Assembly: GCF_017356035.1 (NCBI RefSeq)
Contig: NZ_JAFIQX010000003.1
Coordinates: forward strand, 434,001 to 498,000
Reading direction: 5' to 3'
DNA: 64,000 nucleotides
From: Longitalea luteola
GTDB taxonomy: Bacteria; Bacteroidota; Bacteroidia; Chitinophagales; Chitinophagaceae
Shown: piece after piece, positions 33,046 to 41,722 of the stretch
How positions within the stretch are numbered: position 1 is the stretch's first letter
Layout: the number at the start of each line of letters is the position of its first letter
Notes under the pieces: model-generated
What the model was told of the DNA's origin: nothing
The model's database searches: none
Seen by the model: only the letters and a program-made list of their open reading frames with translations
Made by a program: the position numbers and the translations under genes

Positions 33046-34371
33046 ATGGGAATTCTAAAGGATAGGTTTAAGGTAAAGGCAGAGGCCTCTTCAGCCGAGT
33101 TAAAAGATCTGTTAAAGCAACATGGTAATAAAAAGATCGGCGAGGTTCAGCTGTCTCAGATCTACCAGGGCATGCGCGGAATAACCGGCCTGGTTTCGGA
33201 AACTTCATTACTCGATGCAAAAGAAGGTATTCGTTTTCGCGGGTATTCAATCCCCGAACTGCAGGAAAAACTGCCAAAGATCCCTGGTGGTACCGAACCT
33301 TTACCTGAAGGACTTTTCTACCTGATGTTAATTGGCGAGCTGCCCGATGATGAAGCGGTGGCCTATATCACTTCAAGCTGGCAGCGCCGTTCTCATGTTC
33401 CCAATCACGTATTTGCCGCCATTGACGCATTGCCGGTTACCGCTCACCCCATGACCATGTTCGTGACAGGGATCATGGCCCTGCAAACCGAAAGCAATTT
33501 TGCCCGCCGCTATGCCGAGGGAATGAATAAGAAAGATTACTGGGAGGCTGTATTTGACGATTCAATGGACCTGCTGGCCCGCCTGCCCCGTGTAGCTGCT
33601 TATATCTATCGCCGTAAATATCGCAACAATCAACATATTCAGCCTAATGGCCTGCTCGACTGGGCTGGTAACCTGGCGCACATGCTCGGTTATGAAGATG
33701 AAAGCTTCAAAGAACTGATGCGTTTATACATGACCATTCACGCCGACCATGAAGGCGGTAACGTGTCGGCCCATACGACGCACCTGGTAGGTTCAGCCCT
33801 GAGCGATCCTTACCTGAGCCTGGCTGCAGGTATGAACGGACTGGCTGGTCCTTTACACGGCCTGGCAAACCAGGAAGTGGTGAAATGGATCATGGAAATG
33901 CAAAAAGAGTTGAAAACGGAAGTTCCTACCAAAAAACAAATTGAGACCTACGTTCGCAAAACATTGAGCGAAGGAAAGGTAGTGCCTGGTTACGGACACG
34001 CCGTACTGCGTAAAACCGACCCCCGCTTCACTGCGCAGATGGATTTTGCAAAACGTCATTTTCCTGAGGATCCGCTGGTGCAAATTGTATGGAACGTGTA
34101 TGATGTAGTTCCACCGATCCTGGAATCACTGGGCAAGGTTAAGAACCCCTGGCCTAACGTAGATGCGCACAGCGGTGCACTGCTGGTTCATTACGGAATG
34201 GTTGAGTATGAGTTCTACACCGTGCTGTTTGGGGTAAGCCGCGCGCTGGGTGTACTGGCCAGCCTTATTTGGGACAGGGCATTGGGTTTTGCCATCGAGC
34301 GTCCGAAGTCGGTAACAACCGAACTGGTAAAAAGCTGGCTGCAGGGAAAAGACGAGATCTGGGGCGAGTAG
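33046..34371 (+). CDS. gltA: Citrate synthase, mitochondrial-like type
   Basis: A 441-residue citrate synthase that condenses oxaloacetate and acetyl-CoA. The catalytic triad can be read as H271 in GPLHGLANQE, H318 in GYGHAVLRKTDPR and D373 in NPWPNVDAHSG. The sequence follows the animal mitochondrial enzyme closely over long stretches (for example DHEGGNVSAHTTHLVGSALS and YTVLFGVSRALGVLA), with catalytic residues only two or three positions off the pig numbering. This differs from the hexameric GltA of enteric bacteria. A terminator follows 31 bases after the stop. Confidence 0.95.
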   Translation: MGILKDRFKVKAEASSAELKDLLKQHGNKKIGEVQLSQIYQGMRGITGLVSETSLLDAKEGIRFRGYSIPELQEKLPKIPGGTEPLPEGLFYLMLIGELPDDEAVAYITSSWQRRSHVPNHVFAAIDALPVTAHPMTMFVTGIMALQTESNFARRYAEGMNKKDYWEAVFDDSMDLLARLPRVAAYIYRRKYRNNQHIQPNGLLDWAGNLAHMLGYEDESFKELMRLYMTIHADHEGGNVSAHTTHLVGSALSDPYLSLAAGMNGLAGPLHGLANQEVVKWIMEMQKELKTEVPTKKQIETYVRKTLSEGKVVPGYGHAVLRKTDPRFTAQMDFAKRHFPEDPLVQIVWNVYDVVPPILESLGKVKNPWPNVDAHSGALLVHYGMVEYEFYTVLFGVSRALGVLASLIWDRALGFAIERPKSVTTELVKSWLQGKDEIWGE

Positions 34372-34402
34372 GATCTTTTTACAGATCTTTTTATATAACA
34401 GG

Positions 34403-34433
34403 CCCTTCTGCCAATTGGTGGAAGGGTTTTTTT
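34403..34433 (+). terminator. Terminator after gltA
   Basis: A 10-bp stem with two G-U pairs (arms 34403-34412 and 34417-34426, loop AATT) is followed by seven Ts. Confidence 0.92.
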
Positions 34434-34435
34434 AA

Positions 34436-34483
34436 TGTGATAATGTGATGATTTGATGATGTGATGATGTGATGATGTGATGA
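34436..34483. repeat. Octamer array TGTGATGA x6
   Basis: Six 8-base units (TGTGATAA, TGTGATGA, TTTGATGA and three more TGTGATGA) start two bases after the T run of the gltA terminator. No inverted partner is visible in this spacer. Confidence 0.92.
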
Positions 34484-34601
34484 AATACACAGCAGCGCGA
34501 AATGCAGTATGCGGAAAATTGTGAAGTTGAGGCGGCGCAAAGGATTGGTGATAAGACTCAAATGTCGCGAGCCATTGACCCATTCACCAGTTGAGTGTTC
34601 T

Positions 34602-34634
34602 GCGTTGCGTTTTGCGTTCAGCGTTCAGCGTTTA
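34602..34634. repeat. Heptamer array, GCGTTNN x4 plus a short unit
   Basis: One 5-base GCGTT is followed by four in-phase units (GCGTTTT, GCGTTCA twice, GCGTTTA), the reverse complement of the AACGCNN family. It ends at the stop codon of the convergent lipoprotein gene. Two CCATTGA-like words lie just upstream at 34572-34590. Confidence 0.85.
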
Positions 34635-34635
34635 C

Positions 34636-35316
34636 TTACAGCTTTACTTTTTTGCTCGTAAGCCTGGCCAGGTGAATGTATTTTTCGGGCAGTTCTTCTT
34701 TATCAGCAAAGATGGTATCTATCTTGTCTTTCGACAGATCGAGCAGGGTAAAATAATCTTTCTCAACAGTTGTCGTGTCGTTGGCGTCATCAACGCTATT
34801 GTCGTGTCCCCGGGTAACATCGATGAATGCCTGTAACCGGTTACTGGTATCGCGGAAGAGCCAGCTGTTCCTGATCATCCAGTCGCCGGCATCGCCCCAT
34901 TTTTCACCCAGTTCAATATAGGAACCAAGGCTGTCGTTCCGTCTGTCGTAAATGAATAATTTGATCGAAGAAGGCTCATACTCTGAAGGGGTTCTGGTGA
35001 GCAGTGCCAGCCGGTTTTGATCTATGGCGAATTTATAAATGGCAAAAAAACCTGGTTCGTTGAAATGTTGTTTTGCCATTTCCTGCGGAAAGAACAAAGC
35101 GTTTACACTATCAATTGCCCGGCCCTGATACACATCGTTTGCGCTATCGGGCGAATAGACCCATAAAGTGTCAATGGCGATATTTGGATACAATTCAAAA
35201 AGGCTGTTGTATTTGCTATTGAGGGGCTGCTGCCGTTTTACTCCTGATTTAACAGGCTTGGGTTGCTCGCAGCTGGTCAGGCCGGCGAGGCAGACCAGGT
35301 AAAATAGCTTTTTCAT
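34636..35316 (-). CDS. Hypothetical lipoprotein
   Basis: A 226-residue protein starting MKKLFYLVCLAGLTSCEQP, a lipoprotein signal with lipobox LTSC; an upstream in-frame Met at 35346 would disrupt this. The mature part has no motif I recognise; it holds several acidic patches. It follows another lipoprotein gene by 33 bases on the same strand, so the two probably form a small operon. Confidence 0.75.
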   Translation of the reverse strand: MKKLFYLVCLAGLTSCEQPKPVKSGVKRQQPLNSKYNSLFELYPNIAIDTLWVYSPDSANDVYQGRAIDSVNALFFPQEMAKQHFNEPGFFAIYKFAIDQNRLALLTRTPSEYEPSSIKLFIYDRRNDSLGSYIELGEKWGDAGDWMIRNSWLFRDTSNRLQAFIDVTRGHDNSVDDANDTTTVEKDYFTLLDLSKDKIDTIFADKEELPEKYIHLARLTSKKVKL

Positions 35317-35349
35317 TGGGAGTTCGGGGTTAATTGTTTGTAGCAAAGC

Positions 35350-35874
35350 CTAACAGCCACCTTCGCCGCGCACTTTATAGGTAACTTTTAGTTTCTTGCC
35401 GGTTATCTGTAAGATGCCTGAGTATTCATAGAGCTGGTCAACCATTTTTACCTCTTTTTTGCGCAGCACCACTTTATAGCCTACGGCATAATACACTTCA
35501 ACAGAATTGGTGGCATTTATTTGCTTTGATTCGCGGAGGCTTTTTTTAAGTTGTACATCTTTTCCTTTGATGCGAATGATGGCCATTTCGCCCATATCGG
35601 ATAGGAAGATATATTTTTCGTCGGAAAGTTTAACGGTGTCGTAGGTAAAGAATTCACCACAGCCATCAATAGAGCCGGGAATGGATTGAATGAAATCCAG
35701 TTTCGACTTGGGAGCAGCCTTGGCGGCTGTAGTCGTTTTGGCTTTGTCTTTATTAGCCGTTTTGGTTTTTGTTGTACTGGTCTTTTGTTTGGTTTCTTTA
35801 GCTTTTTCCTTTTCGTCAGGCGTACAATTTATCAAAAAGGGTAATACCAGTAGCACCACAACAAATCTTTTCAT
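35350..35874 (-). CDS. Hypothetical lipoprotein with lysine/threonine-rich linker
   Basis: A 174-residue protein starting MKRFVVVLLVLPFLINCTP, with lipobox LINC. Residues about 20-55 form a KTxK-rich, low-complexity linker. The rest is a beta-rich domain ending in GEGGC and containing IDGCGEFFTYD, so a disulphide between the early and final cysteines is possible. Function unknown. It is the first gene of the pair with the lipoprotein at 34636-35316. Confidence 0.72.
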   Translation of the reverse strand: MKRFVVVLLVLPFLINCTPDEKEKAKETKQKTSTTKTKTANKDKAKTTTAAKAAPKSKLDFIQSIPGSIDGCGEFFTYDTVKLSDEKYIFLSDMGEMAIIRIKGKDVQLKKSLRESKQINATNSVEVYYAVGYKVVLRKKEVKMVDQLYEYSGILQITGKKLKVTYKVRGEGGC

Positions 35875-36062
35875 TATCATATTCGGGGTTAGGATACCGT
35901 AATTTTATTGACTGAAACCGATGTTCGAAATCGCCTGTAAGATAGTAATTGCCCGATGAAATCCATAATGTACCGCCGAACTTTGTCATTAGAGTTATAT
36001 TAGATTCGAAAAGCCTTGAAAGGGTGTGGTTATGATGTCTAAAAAGGGGGCAAAAAAGGTTT

Positions 36063-36824
36063 CTACCGGTCGCCCAGCCATTGTAAAAACGCGGAGGTCT
36101 TTTCTTTTCCGATCAACAATTCATCCGGCGTGGGCAGCACCAGCTTTACAAATAATTTACGGGCAGAATAATGCTCTACTTCCTTGATAGCACTGAAGTT
36201 CACCAGGTACTGCCGGTTCAACCGGTAAAACTGGCGGGGCGGGAGCTGCTCCTGCACCTGTTCCATTGACTGGGTGAGCGGGTAGGACTGTCCCTGAAAA
36301 GTCATAATGGTAGTGGTTTCATACCTGATATAAATAAACGCGATGTGCTCGGTTTGTACGGTAAGGTATTTATTTTCTTTAAAGACCAGGAAACTGGTTT
36401 TCCATTTTGGCGGGCCTGCCTTTTCAAATAAGCTGTTGAGATCAGGCAAGCTGTTTTGCTGGAAAAAGTTTTTAAAATTGTCTACTTTATCAAGAGCTTT
36501 TTCTACCTCCTCTTTCGAGAATGGTTTCAGGATATAATCTATACCGTTAGCCTTGATGGCATCCATGGCGTATTCGCCAAATGCGGTGCAAAATACCACG
36601 GGACAGTTGAGTTTGACGGAAGCGAATATTTCAAAGCACAATCCATCCGACAGTTGAATGTCCATAAACACCAGGTCGGGGTGTTCATTGGCTGTAAAAT
36701 AATTTACCGCGCTTTCAATACTTTGTAAGCTGGCCAGCACCTTTGCCTCGGGTCGTACTGCTGCGATCATATTGCCGAGCGATTTGGCCGCTTTTATTTC
36801 ATCTTCAACGATGACGATTCTCAT
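36063..36824 (-). CDS. LytTR-family response regulator
   Basis: A 253-residue two-domain regulator. The receiver domain has EDE at 7-9 and phosphorylation site D55 in VFMDIQLSD, with the conserved lysine in ILKPFSKEEVEKAL. The C-terminal LytTR DNA-binding domain (about 155-253) includes FYRLNRQYLVNFSAIKEVE. The start overlaps the 3' end of the sensor kinase gene by 20 bases, so kinase and regulator are co-translated. A Met two codons upstream is possible. Confidence 0.92.
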   Translation of the reverse strand: MRIVIVEDEIKAAKSLGNMIAAVRPEAKVLASLQSIESAVNYFTANEHPDLVFMDIQLSDGLCFEIFASVKLNCPVVFCTAFGEYAMDAIKANGIDYILKPFSKEEVEKALDKVDNFKNFFQQNSLPDLNSLFEKAGPPKWKTSFLVFKENKYLTVQTEHIAFIYIRYETTTIMTFQGQSYPLTQSMEQVQEQLPPRQFYRLNRQYLVNFSAIKEVEHYSARKLFVKLVLPTPDELLIGKEKTSAFLQWLGDR

Positions 36825-37824
36825 ATGCAACAGGTAATTTTATAGTAAAGGTAGATGGAGCAGGTTCAACTATGACCTTTTTGTCTAACAGGTGCAAGTA
36901 CCGCTGGTGAATATTTTCGAGTCCCACGCCTATGGAGGATTCCTTTGTTCTTTTCAGCTGGATCTGATTTTCAACAATGATAAACTCGCCTTGCGAATAC
37001 AACCTGATGTGCAGCGGTTTGTCGAGCGATACGATATTATGCTTGATGCAATTTTCGATCAGCAGCTGCAGGGTGAAAGGTGGCATATAAGAAGAATGGT
37101 GCGCCTTGCCGATATCGATCGAAATATTAAGCCCATCTTCAAACCGCGCTTTTAACAGGAAAATGTAAGCATCCAGGATATTCAGTTCTTCTGAAACCGG
37201 GATCAGGTCCAGCTTGCGGCTTTCCAGGGTAAAGCGGTAAAAGTCAGACAGCTTCAGAATAAAATCAACCGAATGTTCGTCCTTATTCTCCACCATATAT
37301 TTCAGCGAATTCAAACTATTGAACAGGAAATGCGGGTTTACCTGTTGCTTTAACAATTCATATTGAGCCGCCAGGTTATCCATCCGGGTGCGCTCCAGTT
37401 CAATGCTTACTTTTTGATGCAGGTAATTCTGGTACAGAAAGTGAATGAACATGTAAAACATTACATTCACGAGCACCCCGCGGATCTCAAACATTAACAT
37501 GGCAGGGCCGAAATCGATCGTTGAGATCAGTAACTGCTGCAACAAGGCCAGTAAGAACATTACGCCAATCCCCATCAACAGGCTAATGAGCAGCCGTTTA
37601 ACTGAAAAGCCTTTGGCAATATCGCGGTAGCTGTATTTCGGCAGGGTAAGAATGTTAAAATACCATACAAACAGGGCAAACGCAGCCGTAACGCCCGAAT
37701 TAACCAGTGTTTCATACAGGTTAAAATGCCGCTCTGCAAATTTGGGAACAGCCATCAGCAGGCCGAGCGCCAGTGAGCTCAGCCAGATTATCTTACCGGA
37801 TATAGTGAAGTTTTCGTTCTTCAT
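36805..37824 (-). CDS. LytS/YehU-type sensor histidine kinase
   Basis: A 339-residue membrane kinase. The start MKNENFTISGK is preferred to an in-frame codon 48 bases upstream. Four hydrophobic helices fill about 8-140. The PF06580 histidine-kinase motif QQVNPHFLFNSLNSLKYMV (about 175) holds the phospho-accepting histidine. The ATP-binding part shows LQLLIENCIKHNI and GVGLENIHQRY. It is the cognate partner of the LytTR regulator encoded immediately downstream. The signal sensed is not evident. Confidence 0.92.
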   Translation of the reverse strand: MKNENFTISGKIIWLSSLALGLLMAVPKFAERHFNLYETLVNSGVTAAFALFVWYFNILTLPKYSYRDIAKGFSVKRLLISLLMGIGVMFLLALLQQLLISTIDFGPAMLMFEIRGVLVNVMFYMFIHFLYQNYLHQKVSIELERTRMDNLAAQYELLKQQVNPHFLFNSLNSLKYMVENKDEHSVDFILKLSDFYRFTLESRKLDLIPVSEELNILDAYIFLLKARFEDGLNISIDIGKAHHSSYMPPFTLQLLIENCIKHNIVSLDKPLHIRLYSQGEFIIVENQIQLKRTKESSIGVGLENIHQRYLHLLDKKVIVEPAPSTFTIKLPVAYENRHR

Positions 37825-38003
37825 TCGATGGGTCAAAAGTAGAATTAAATGGTTGATTATTGAACCGCTCAATTGCCCATTTCAGGTGCCAATTTGCCTA
37901 CTATACGGCTTTCCCCCTTTTCATGTGAATGGTTTGCTTTCAATTTGCATCATCAATTACGCATCAGCAATTGATCTCAATAAAAAATAAAATCGATAAT
38001 ACG

Positions 38004-38771
38004 ATGGTAACATACAAAAAAACAAAAGCAGGTATCCTGTCCGCTTTTATGGGGCTTGTTTTAATAAGCAGTTGTAATCAGGCTTCAGGGGAATATATGA
38101 AAGAGGCGCCAGGCGATAGCACAGGCTTTGCGCTGGTAGAGCTTTTTACGTCGGAAGGTTGTTCCAGTTGTCCGCCAGCAGACAAACTGCTCGAAAAGTT
38201 ACAGCAGGAAAATGCCGGCCAACCGGTATATGTGATCGCTTTTCATGTTGACTATTGGGATCACCAGGGCTGGAAGGACAGGTTCAGTAACCGCAGTTAT
38301 ACCGATCGTCAGCGCCGGTATGCCGATTGGCTGCGCGTGCAATCAATTTATACGCCGCAGGTAGTAGTGAACGGAACGAGTGAATATGTTGGTTCAGACG
38401 AACGAAGGATTGTAAAAGCCGTGACTGCAGCGGTAAGCAAGGGGACAGATAATAGACTCTCACTGATCAGCCAGCTGAACGATAACCAGCTAAAAGTGAA
38501 TTACGAACTGACCGGTCAAACAGGAAATAAAACGTTATTCCTGGCTTTGGTACAAAAGAAGGCAAATTCCCAGGTAATGGCTGGCGAAAATGAAGGTCGT
38601 GCCTTAACGCATGTGCAGATCGTACGGCAATTGATCGCGGTAGAATTAAAAGCAGTTGGCCAAACCATTATCAGCCTGCCTGCTGATTATAATAAGGAAG
38701 GTTGGGAACTGATCGGCTTTGTACAGCATAAAGGTAATGGACGAATCACTGCTGCTGCACGGGCTAACTAA
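38004..38771 (+). CDS. DUF1223 thioredoxin-like lipoprotein
   Basis: A 255-residue protein with a lipoprotein signal (MVTYKKTKAGILSAF to LISSC). The domain begins ALVELFTSEGCSSCPPADK, where the CxxC pair is the family landmark, and continues with VIAFHVDYWDHQGWKDRFS. DUF1223 proteins have a thioredoxin-like fold; a redox role outside the cytoplasm is inferred. An earlier TTG-type start (37929) is rejected because it precedes the signal peptide. The remains of a hydrolase gene follow after seven bases. Confidence 0.88.
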   Translation: MVTYKKTKAGILSAFMGLVLISSCNQASGEYMKEAPGDSTGFALVELFTSEGCSSCPPADKLLEKLQQENAGQPVYVIAFHVDYWDHQGWKDRFSNRSYTDRQRRYADWLRVQSIYTPQVVVNGTSEYVGSDERRIVKAVTAAVSKGTDNRLSLISQLNDNQLKVNYELTGQTGNKTLFLALVQKKANSQVMAGENEGRALTHVQIVRQLIAVELKAVGQTIISLPADYNKEGWELIGFVQHKGNGRITAAARAN

Positions 38772-38778
38772 CAGTTAT

Positions 38779-39006
38779 GTACACGGAAAGTGTTTCGGCG
38801 CACCTGTGACCAATGCAGCGTGGAAGACCAAACCAAGCTATGGCATTGTAGCAACAGAAGATAAAGCCCTCTATCCTGGCTATTGAACGCAATATATATG
38901 AACGCGCCGGTGCAAAGGTGCCCGAAATAAAAGACAGTCCTGTTTATTCCTATCGAAAGCGAATGCGGTGGCTGACGTGATCATCGAAGCCGCGGCCGGG
39001 CAATAA
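38779..39006 (+). pseudogene. 3' remnant of an alpha/beta hydrolase gene
   Basis: Translating in shifting frames gives VHGKCFGAPVTNAAWKTKPS then GIVATEDKALYP, a break, AIERNIYERAGAKV, another break, and SKANAVADVIIEAAAGQ with a stop at 39004-39006. This matches the last third of alpha/beta hydrolases of the group often found beside ohr genes. At least two frameshifts and the missing N-terminal two thirds mark it as dead. It fills the DUF1223-ohr spacer. Confidence 0.75.
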
Positions 39007-39042
39007 ATAAAAAAAAATTACATAACGTAAAAGTAAACACCA

Positions 39043-39477
39043 ATGAACACTTTAGCATTTACAGGCAACAAGGTCGACAAAGTATTATATACCGGTAAAA
39101 CATATACCACAGGCGGCCGTGATGGCGCTTCACAAAGTGCTGATGGCAATTTACAGGTGAGGCTGTCGACACCCGGTTTAGGCACCGGAACAAATCCAGA
39201 ACAATTGTTTGCAGCCGGCTGGTCGGCCTGTTTCCTTGGCGCCCTGGGCATTGCCGCCGCCAAAAAGAGAATCAAATTGTCGCCCGATACGGCGATCGAT
39301 GCAGAAGTAGATCTGGGCACAACGGGTGGCGGCTACTTTTTACAGGCAAGGTTGAATGTAAGTTTGCCGGGATTGGATACTGAAACCGCAAAAGAACTGG
39401 TGGAAGAAGCGCATCAAACCTGTCCGTATTCAAAAGCTACGCGCGGTAACATCAATGTGCAGATCAATTTAGTATAG
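39043..39477 (+). CDS. ohr: Organic hydroperoxide resistance protein Ohr
   Basis: A 144-residue OsmC-superfamily peroxidase that reduces organic hydroperoxides. The two catalytic cysteines are visible in GWSACFLGAL (about 60) and EAHQTCPYSKAT (about 126), and the conserved N-terminal TGGRDG holds the active-site arginine. Length and start are normal. No MarR-type OhrR gene is adjacent. Confidence 0.93.
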   Translation: MNTLAFTGNKVDKVLYTGKTYTTGGRDGASQSADGNLQVRLSTPGLGTGTNPEQLFAAGWSACFLGALGIAAAKKRIKLSPDTAIDAEVDLGTTGGGYFLQARLNVSLPGLDTETAKELVEEAHQTCPYSKATRGNINVQINLV

Positions 39478-39636
39478 GCGAACCGGAAGCAGGGATCATA
39501 AGGGCTCATAAGACTTGTCTTATGGGCTTTCCTGTTGTTGAGCATAAAGATAATGACAGGCAGGGCGTCACAGCATCTGCCTGTTGTACATTTGCGCTAT
39601 AGTTCGTTACTTGTGGATTGTTTTAAGATTGAGAAC

Positions 39637-40062
39637 ATGGCAGATAAAAAAATACATACAACCAATTACTTCGACACATTCATTGAAGTTGCAGAAGACA
39701 CAAAAGCGAATAGAGGCACGATACCGCCTTCAAAAGGCGACAAAAAGACCGTTGCTGAAATGCAGTATGAATTGATCGCAAAAAATCCATACCGGTTCAC
39801 TTCCGACGACGTATTATTCCAGGTATATGCGCACCGGAATGAGCTGACAAAAGAAGAGCAAAAGAAAGCAAGGGAGGAGTTTTTCTCAAAAGGGCAACCA
39901 TGTTTAAGAGCATCACCATTGACCAAAACCTATGGTTTTGGTGTGCATTGCGACAGCAATGGTAAAGTGGCGTTGTATGGAGTTGAGACGGACAGATATC
40001 AGCATTTTCTGTCAGATCGTACGATCAAGAAAGTAAAAGCAATGCGAACATCAAAAAAATAA
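39637..40062 (+). CDS. DUF6157-like protein
   Basis: A 141-residue cytoplasmic protein of unknown function. The stretches TTNYFDTFIEVAEDTKANRG and LTKTYGFGVHCDSNGKVALY look like the small DUF6157 family; this assignment is from memory. The ATG at 39637 is chosen; an upstream in-frame TTG (39535) would include an inverted repeat (39556-39584) and non-conserved residues. It ends ten bases before the broken monooxygenase gene. Confidence 0.7.
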   Translation: MADKKIHTTNYFDTFIEVAEDTKANRGTIPPSKGDKKTVAEMQYELIAKNPYRFTSDDVLFQVYAHRNELTKEEQKKAREEFFSKGQPCLRASPLTKTYGFGVHCDSNGKVALYGVETDRYQHFLSDRTIKKVKAMRTSKK

Positions 40063-40072
40063 ACCAGCGGAT

Positions 40073-40376
40073 ATGTATTTACTTCACGGAAAATTGACAG
40101 CGAAAGCAGGGCACGCAGACGAACTGGCGAACATCTTACTGGAAGCGTCGGCCCTTGTTGCAACGGTAAAAGGGGTGCAAAGTGTATGCAATTGGTAAAG
40201 ATCCAAAAGATGGCAACGCTGTATATGTAACAGAGATTTGGGACAGTAAGGAAGATCATGATAATTCACTAAAACTCGAAGCAGTAAGAGCGCTGATCAT
40301 GAAAGCCATGCCCATCATAGATGGTCCGCCGCAAAAAGGACAGGAGCTTGAGATACTGGGCGGTGCAGGCGTATAG
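40073..40376 (+). pseudogene. Antibiotic-biosynthesis-monooxygenase domain gene with a frameshift
   Basis: The first frame encodes MYLLHGKLTAKAGHADELAN and on to ATVKG before running out of frame. The downstream frame continues VYAIGKDPKDGNAVYVTEIW and ends at 40376. Together they give an about 100-residue ABM-type dimeric alpha-beta-barrel monooxygenase. Removing one G from the GGGG run near 40172 restores a single frame, so this is either a natural mutation in a homopolymer or a sequencing error. Confidence 0.8.
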
Positions 40377-40416
40377 CAGGCCGGGACCCTATTAGGATGT
40401 TACTAATATTTTCAAG

Positions 40417-40800
40417 ATGAGTACCTGGAGAAAAAAAGCTATTGAGTGTGCGCCGGAATTAAGAACGGCATTTCAAGCGGCCAACCTGACGCCATATACT
40501 GTTTTTATGGAACTTCTGCCTGTTGCCAGGCAGGCTCATATAGACAACGACAGCGAAAGGCTGGAGAGAATTTATTCGTTTGCAGCATGGTGTCTTAAAC
40601 AGAAAGACAAAGAACTGTGGAATGCTGCTGGCGTTGGTTTTTATGAGCATTTGGTTGATACGGAGGAAACATTTCAACAATTGACAAATTGGGTTACCAA
40701 AGAAATATATGTAGAGGTCAGGGAACTGCTGTATCAGCGAGCAGATGATGAACAAATAAAACGGCTTGATGAATACTATGGGTTTAAAGCGGGAAAATGA
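40417..40800 (+). CDS. Small hypothetical protein
   Basis: A 127-residue, mostly helical cytoplasmic protein that I do not recognise with certainty; its layout (ELRTAFQAANLTPYTVFMEL, then FAAWCLKQKDKELWNAAGVG) recalls small immunity-like or DUF7674-type proteins. A palindrome CTGCCTG-TTGC-CAGGCAG (40516-40533) lies inside the gene and encodes LPVARQ, like the palindrome inside trpS. Convergent with the SnoaL-like gene. Confidence 0.65.
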   Translation: MSTWRKKAIECAPELRTAFQAANLTPYTVFMELLPVARQAHIDNDSERLERIYSFAAWCLKQKDKELWNAAGVGFYEHLVDTEETFQQLTNWVTKEIYVEVRELLYQRADDEQIKRLDEYYGFKAGK

Positions 40801-40905
40801 AAAATGAAGCGAATGGCGCAGCAACAAATGACAAAGAGATCGCTACCATGGCAGGTGCTTCCCCACAGTTTATCAGTGCAGTTTTATCTTTATTTTATGC
40901 TGTTC

Positions 40906-41328
40906 TCAACCGGCGGCCTCTTCTTTCTCAGGGCTGGTAAGCACTTGTCCCAGTTGCTGGTACATGTTCAGGAAATCAAAATGGTTCCAGGCTTCTGCAA
41001 TTTTTCCGTTTTCTATCCTCACCAGGGCAAGCCCGGAAAAGTTTACGCGCCTGCCGGTTTCAGCATGTATTGCTGAAACTTCAACATGAGCGCATTCCAT
41101 ATCGTCCTGCGAGATCACATCCAGCACGTCGATTTTAATTTCCTGAAACTGCCCTTTGAAGTTGTGGTAAAAAACTTTGAATCCTTCAATTCCTTTCGGG
41201 CCATCTTCTGAATTTATTCCATGAGCATAACAGTCAGGGTCAAGCAATTCGTCAATTGTTTCTTCCTGATTTTGATTCCATACTTCCTGGAACCAGCGGA
41301 AGCAGACTGATCTTGTTACATCACGCAT
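40906..41328 (-). CDS. SnoaL-like ester-cyclase fold protein
   Basis: A 140-residue NTF2-fold protein. Landmarks are the N-terminal FRWFQEVWNQNQEETIDELL, the middle GPKGIEGFKVFYHNFKGQFQ and the end GKIAEAWNHFDFLNMYQQLG, which match SnoaL-like polyketide-cyclase relatives. Such proteins bind small hydrophobic ligands; the substrate is unknown. Single gene, 105 bases from the convergent stop at 40800. Confidence 0.83.
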   Translation of the reverse strand: MRDVTRSVCFRWFQEVWNQNQEETIDELLDPDCYAHGINSEDGPKGIEGFKVFYHNFKGQFQEIKIDVLDVISQDDMECAHVEVSAIHAETGRRVNFSGLALVRIENGKIAEAWNHFDFLNMYQQLGQVLTSPEKEEAAG

Positions 41329-41690
41329 AGCTGTAGATTTATGATTGTAGAAATTATGGTTGTTTGGGCAGCGGGATGGCGGAGAGCACGAAGCAGAATA
41401 AAGGTTAAAATTCAGTCTTGAATATTACGTAGATTTTGAGAAATGAAACAGGGTGTTTTTCACGTATTTTCGATATATAAGTATTATGGCAACAAGCAAG
41501 CTGTAAACAGTATTTCCAGCGGTGGTAATTATGTATGTCCTTAAGTAAAGTAGCGTAGGATACAACTCCATTAAAGTGCTTACCGATTGGTTGACTATGG
41601 CAGGAAGATGATAGGATAGTGGTAGGATAATGGTAAGGTAATGCATTCCCTACAATTCCTGTACGTCTTGTCTCAAGTCTCGTACTGAAA
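41329..41690. other. Non-coding spacer before the tRNA-like array
   Basis: No convincing gene. Open frames here on the minus strand arise from translating tRNA-like DNA. Loosely repeated GGATAAT/GGTAATG words occur at about 41605-41645. Confidence 0.55.
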
Positions 41691-41721
41691 GGACGCTCGC
41701 CGCCAACTGCGCTAACCCCAA
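41691..41721 (-). pseudogene. 5' fragment of a tRNA-like module
   Basis: Only the acceptor 5' strand and D arm (GGGGTTAGCGCAGTTGGC and a few more bases) of the tRNA-like module remain; the sequence diverges at the anticodon arm. It is the start of a 148-base direct repeat (41691-41838 and 41925-42072). Confidence 0.75.
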
Positions 41722-41722
41722 C

